64,000 nucleotides of DNA from Miscanthus floridulus (taxonomy: Eukaryota > Streptophyta > Magnoliopsida > Poales > Poaceae): the NCBI RefSeq assembly GCF_019320115.1, contig NC_089591.1, positions 56,358,078 to 56,422,077 of the forward strand. Direction: 5' to 3'. Positions 59,340 through 64,000 of this stretch are shown here, piece after piece; positions within the stretch are counted from its first letter, which is position 1; the number at the start of each line of letters is the position of its first letter. The translations under genes and the position numbers were made by a program. Below the pieces are notes generated by a model. It made no database searches. It saw only the letters and a program-made list of their open reading frames with translations, and was not told the origin of the DNA.

Positions 59340-61433
59340 GAAGAGACTATCTTAGATAGGTGGTCGGTGAGCTGATTTTGATTTCATACCACGTGGTGGT
59401 ACTCGATACCATAGAACTTCCCTTTGAGTTTCCTGATTTCGGCACAATATGTGTCCATCTTCTCACTGGAGCAGGACCAGTCTTTGTTGAGCTAGTTGAT
59501 GACCATCGTGGAGTCTCCAAATACCATGAGGCATTTGATGCCGAGCTCGACAGCTATGCGGAGACCATGGAGGCATGCTTCATATTCGATGATGTTGTTG
59601 GAGGCTAGAAAATGTATTCGGAGAACGTATCGGAGCTTGTCCTAGGTCAACGTAATGAACAGAATGCCAGCCCTAGCACCGTTGATGTTGAGGGCGCCAT
59701 CAAAGTACATCACCCAGTGCTCGGAGCAAGTAGCAGGGATGGGCTCTTGGATCTCAGTCCACTCAACGATGAAGTCAGCAAGCGCCTACGACTTGATGGT
59801 AGGTCTGCTTCTAAATTCAATGGAGTAAGTGTCAAGCTCAATAGCCCACTTGATGATGCGGCCGTTGGCCTCTTTGTTGCGGAGGATGTCTCCTAGAGGG
59901 AACTCAGTGACCACGGTGATCTTGTAATACTCAAAGTAATGACAGAGCTTGCATGACATGATCAGAATAGCGTATAGCAGTTTCTGAACTTGAGGATAAC
60001 GTGTTTTGGGCTCATTAAGGACCTCGTTGATGAAGTAGACAGGATGTTGCACCTTATAGGCATGCTCAGCCTCCTCGTGTTCGGCAATGATAGCTGTGCT
60101 AACGACGCGAGAAGTGGCGGTGATGTAGATTAGTAGGGTTTTGTCTGGTTGAGGCACCATCATGATCGGAGGCTTTGTTACAAACAACTTGAGCTGCTTG
60201 AAAGCTATATCTACCTCCTCCGACCAGGAGAAACGCTCGAAGGCCTTGAGGAGTTTGAAGAACGGTAGTCCCTTTTCATCGAGGCGTGATATAAAGCGGC
60301 TGAGAGCAGCCATGCAACTTGTAAGCTTCTGTATGTCCTTTACGCAAGTTAGCCGTTTCATGTTGGTGATGGTGGAGACCTTGTCAGGGTTGAGCTTGAT
60401 GCCGTGGGTTCTGACAATGTAGCCTAGGAGTATGCTAGATGGAACTCCAAAGATGCACTTTGAGGGGTTCAACTTCCATCTGTACCTTTTTAGGTTGGTG
60501 AATGTTTCTTCAAGGTCGGCGATGAGATTATCGGCGGTCTTAGACTTGACGACCACATCATCAATGTAAGCTTCGATGTTGTGGCCTATCTGTTGATTGA
60601 GGCACATCTAGATGGCCTTTTGGTAGGTAGCCCTAGTGTTCTTGAGTCCAAAGGACATGGTGGTATAGCAATACGCAACGAAAGGCATGATGAACGATGT
60701 CTTGATCTGGTTGTCTTCCTTGAGGGATATCTAGTGATAGCTAGAGTAACAATCGAGGAAGGAGAGTAGTTCATAGCCGGCGGTGGAGTCTACAACCTCA
60801 TCTATCCAAGGTAGACCAAAGGGGTCTTTAGGGCAGTGTTTGTTGAGATTAGTGTAATCAACACACATTCTCCATTCTTTATTTTTTTGAACGAGAATAA
60901 GGTATGCTAACCACTCAGGATGATACACTTCTTTAATAAGGCCAGTAGCTAGGAGTCATTTTATTTCTACCCTAATAGCCTCCTTCTTGTCTAGCGTGAA
61001 TCATCAGAGTTTCTGCTTGATTGGTTTGGCTGTCGGCGAGACATTCAAGGAGTGCTCGATCTTCTCCCTGGTACCCCCGGCACATCTGTAGGTTTCCAAG
61101 CAAGCACGTCGGCATTTGCACATAGGAAGGAGATGAGCGTGCTTTCCTATTTAGGGTTGAGGTGAGCCCCAATCTTGATGGTCTTGGAGGGGTCATCGAG
61201 GTTGAGGCCAACCTCCTTGGTTTCCTTGGACTTGGCAGAGGCATGCGAAGGCTCCATCGTTGGGATCTCCAGGTCATTGGCGGGCACCGTCTTGGTGTCG
61301 ATGACCACGTTGGCCATATGGATGGAATGGTCGGTGGCTTCGACGAGAGCGAGACTCTCTATCTCATAGGCATAGGAGATGGAGAGGTTGGCCCGTAGGG
61401 CCAGAACTCTTGTAGGTGAAGGAATCTTCAACC
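59340..61433 (-). pseudogene. Tat-2 reverse transcriptase and RNase H
   Basis: Blocks in order: YHPEWLAYLILVQKNKEWRM, CVDYTNLNKHCPKDPFGLP, LSFLDCYSSYH, MSFGLKNTRATYQKAI, catalytic AYIDDVVVKSK (60548-60571), RWKLNPSKCIFGV, LLGYIVRTHGI, then the RNase H part LKLFVTKPPIMMVPQPDKTL, and a second RNase H-like domain (GDSTMVINQLNKDW) as is typical of Tat. One frame is open for 273 codons (59786-60607), the longest intact stretch. 60972-61433 is the linker from protease. Confidence 0.93.
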
Positions 61434-62844
61434 TCAGATAGGCATAGTGCGATATGGCCATGAACTTGGCCAGAGCTGGCCGACCAAGTATGGCGTGGTA
61501 GGCGGTGTTGGAGTCGATGACGTAGAAGTTGATGTGCTCGACACGGTAGTTGCTAGCCATGCCGAACTATACTGGTAGGGTGATCTCTCAAAGTGGTTTG
61601 GATGCCCTGCCAGGTACCACATCCTAGAAGGAGGAGTCGGAGGGTGTGAGATCTCCTATCCCAAGCCCCAGCTCCTTTAGGGCTCCGATGAAGAAGAGGT
61701 TAAGAATGCTCCCACCGTCGACGAGCACTTTTTTGAAAAGCACTTTCTAGATGGTTGCGTCAAGGACGAGGGGGAAACGTCCTGTGTATGGGATGTCCAC
61801 CCATTGGTCGGCCCTACTGAAGGTGATGGGGACCTTAGAACAGGGGTGATAGCTGGGGTTGGCGATGATGTCTTCCGTGTTGACGGCAAGCACCCAACGG
61901 GCGGTGAGCTTCCGATCTCTTCTGCTCTCTACGGCGGCGAGGCCCCCAAAGATGGTGGCGACCACTTTGTTGTGATCCTAGAAGGCGTTGTTGTTGCCCC
62001 TAGGTGGTCGGCGGCCTCTAGCTCCATCATTGTTGTCGTCGTCCAACTTTTTAGCCTAGAACTCCTTAGCCAACTGAGGCAGTCCTTCATCTTATGCTTG
62101 CTGTTTTTGTGGAGAGGGCACAAGCCATCAAGGATCTTCTTGTACTACTCATCATAGTTGTGCTTGGCATGAGGTTCATCAATGGCGGTGATGATGTGGT
62201 CTGGTCGGTGGCGGCGATATTGACCAGATTTGGATCCTTCTGGCCAATCACGGGCAATACCCCAATGGTGACTGCGGTCGTCATAGCAGCGGTGGCTATG
62301 GCACCGGTCGTTGGGTCACTCATCACTACGGCGAGTTGGGCGATGAATGCCCGTATCTTCGTTGAAGCACACTTTGGCCTCTTCAGCGTCGATGTACTGA
62401 TCGGTGGTTGTTATCATCTCACCAATCCCCTTAGGCGGCTTGCGATTAAACTTGGAGCGGAGGTCATGGTGATGGAGTCCTCGGACGAAGGCGGTGATGA
62501 CCTCTACTTTCGTGATGTTGGGAAAAGAATTCCTCATCTCGAAAAAGCGTCTGATGTAGCTACGAAGGAGCTCGGACAGCTTCTAGTAGATGCGGTTCAG
62601 ATCGGGCTTGGTGCCCGACCGAGTACACGTGGCCATGTAGTTGTCAGTGAAGACCTTCTTCAGCTCTTCCTAGGACCCGATGGAGTCTGGGGTGAGGCTT
62701 GTGAACTAGTTCATCGTAGTTGGCATGACCATGATGGGAAGATAGTTTGCCATGTCACTGGTATCTCCCCTGGCAGCACGCACAGCAGTGGCATAAGCTT
62801 GTAGCCACTGTGTGGGGTTCATTCGTCCTTCGTAGGGCTCGACC
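61434..62844 (-). pseudogene. Tat-2 gag C-terminus and protease
   Basis: Gag end: VITAFVRGLHHHDLRSKFN and PPKGIGEMITTTDQYIDAEE (62316-62537), then CPLHKNSKHKMKDC (about 62080-62125), a zinc-knuckle-like motif. Protease: LVDGGSILNLFF (near 61711-61728; DGG in place of DTG/DSG) and YHAILGRPALAKFMAISHY (61450-61510). The gag N-terminus is cut off at 62844 by the LTR beginning at 62845. Many stops. Confidence 0.85.
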
Positions 62845-64000
62845 TGTAGCACCTCTGGTGTTACAAGCTCGTTTAGCACCAAGATTTAGGCCTAAGAAAA
62901 ATTTCCAAAATGAGTTTCTCGGATTTTTAATTTAAAACATACTTGAAGCGATAAGCGAATCCTGTGTGACTCAGTTTTGTAGACTCAAATAAACACACAA
63001 GTTTAAATTTCTCCGTGCGTAAAGATATTTAGGAATGTCAAACGACAATTCTAGCCAATAGATGGCGACATGGTTTGTACTATTAGATTAAGCATGAAAA
63101 GCAACTTTTATAAATAAAATAAAATTCATTAATAAATAGAACTGATATACATATAGCTTTTGAATCTAATTTAAATTTGAGCATTGTTGAGGCTAATCTC
63201 ATGATGGCTAGCCGCGTCGGGACGTGGTTTGCGTGTAGGGTATTGTCGCCACCGTAGCTCGTACTATGCTAGGCCATAGCACTGCATTGCTCCATCCGTC
63301 GTCTTGCTGCTACAGGCTGGTCGAGGCCTATGGCACTGCTACCGTCCTGGTCCGCTTGAATATGGTGGTGCATTTCCCCACTTAGAATCAATCATCAGAG
63401 TTATTTGCATCGTGCCGTGTTGTCGGATCCTATCACCGGGTCGCTGCTCTCTCTCCCTCGCATCCTTTCTCATAGAGCATTTTAAAGAAAGTTGGCTAGG
63501 CTGCTGCTGTTCGTGTACAGCTTTGCTTGCGTTTCCCCCTAAAGAGCATGTGGTTTTAGCCCTACCACGCTATGTCCTTTCACTTCCCTGTGCGTGCGTT
63601 GGTGCGCCGCTGCCGGCCACGCTGGGTCGTCCTGTCCTACCCCTAGCATCCATGCTCTAGCCATGCCTACGATGTTTGCCTCCCTTGTAGCGTTGTATCC
63701 ATAATTAAGGGGTGCACATGGTCATGCTTCCACCTCAACTCGTGTCAAGCAGACCGGGCCACTCCATGCCGCTGCCGCTGCCCCTACCCTTGCTTCTTGA
63801 GGACACCGAGTTGCTGCTCTCGCTCTACTTTTCCTGGTCTCCATCCGCTCTTCCTCTCTTTACTATGACGTTGGGCCCACGGCCGTCAGCTCCCTCCCGT
63901 CATCTTTTCCCCTTTCCCCCTCGTGCATGCACGTCTTCCTTTCCCCACGCTAGTGTTGCTGCCCTAGCTCCTGCTCGCCCCCTAGTCTGCGCCATCCTCC
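62845..64000 (+). repeat. LTR of another element, truncated by window end
   Basis: Starts TGTAGCACCTCTGGTGTTAC within Tat-2 gag. The first 350 bp are AT-rich, followed by GC-rich sequence from about 63190, the same layout as the Tekay LTRs, but the sequence is clearly a different family. Plus orientation is inferred from the TGTANCACC start. No coding seen. Confidence 0.6.

Noticed and set aside
62094..62804. A 236-codon plus-strand frame
   Set aside because: Antisense to Tat-2 gag, which shows recognisable gag sequence on the other strand; the open phase is a shadow.

Overview
The window is a transposon-dominated stretch of a plant nuclear genome, most likely a grass. It carries nested Ty3/gypsy elements of the chromovirus (Tekay-like) and Tat (RIRE2/Dasheng-like) types, a degenerate Ty1/copia element and a Mutator-like DNA transposon. 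I found no intact host gene; every recognisable reading frame belongs to a mobile element and nearly all carry stops or frameshifts. A run of exactly 100 N (19457-19556) marks an assembly gap.

Layout from the left. Positions 1-1986 and 17266-18058 are the spacer upstream of the 3' LTR (18059-19302) of a plus-strand Tat-type element (Tat-1). That spacer was split by a 15.3-kb tandem array (1987-17265) of a small gag-only LTR retrotransposon on the minus strand: five LTRs alternate with four internal regions. Tat-1 itself sits in the LTR of a plus-strand chromovirus (Tekay-1). What remains of Tekay-1 is a 5' LTR tail (19303-19456), the gap, integrase and chromodomain (19557-20585), and a 3' LTR (20674-29926) split by a 5.1-kb MULE (23581-28656). 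The MULE has 460-bp TIRs, a MuDR-type transposase and a second, convergent gene encoding a GRF zinc finger and a membrane segment.

Positions 29927-34368 hold AT-rich repeat-bearing sequence and a decayed copia pol with its 3' LTR. Positions 34369-36156 are unassigned. From 36157 to 62844 the best reading is one large minus-strand Tat element (Tat-2): 3' LTR 36157-36629, repeat-bearing spacer, an antisense intron-containing Transposase_28-type pseudogene (51783-58078), and gag-pol (58770-62844). It is interrupted by (i) a complete but dead chromovirus, Tekay-2 (37656-51647), whose 3' LTR holds a solo Tat-1-type LTR, (ii) a 3.0-kb non-autonomous LTR element (53439-56474) with a perfect ATTTG target duplication, and (iii) a chromoviral LTR fragment (58542-58769). 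At 62845 another LTR begins and runs off the window.

Together the elements give a relative insertion order. The MULE and the solo LTR are younger than the Tekay LTRs they sit in; Tekay-2 and the short element are younger than Tat-2; the gag-only array is younger than Tat-1. Premature stops are strongly biased to TAG where CAG is expected, which fits long-term CHG cytosine methylation. The points most worth a second look are the mosaic tandem LTR array, the two-gene MULE, and a small acidic reading frame conserved inside three chromoviral LTRs.
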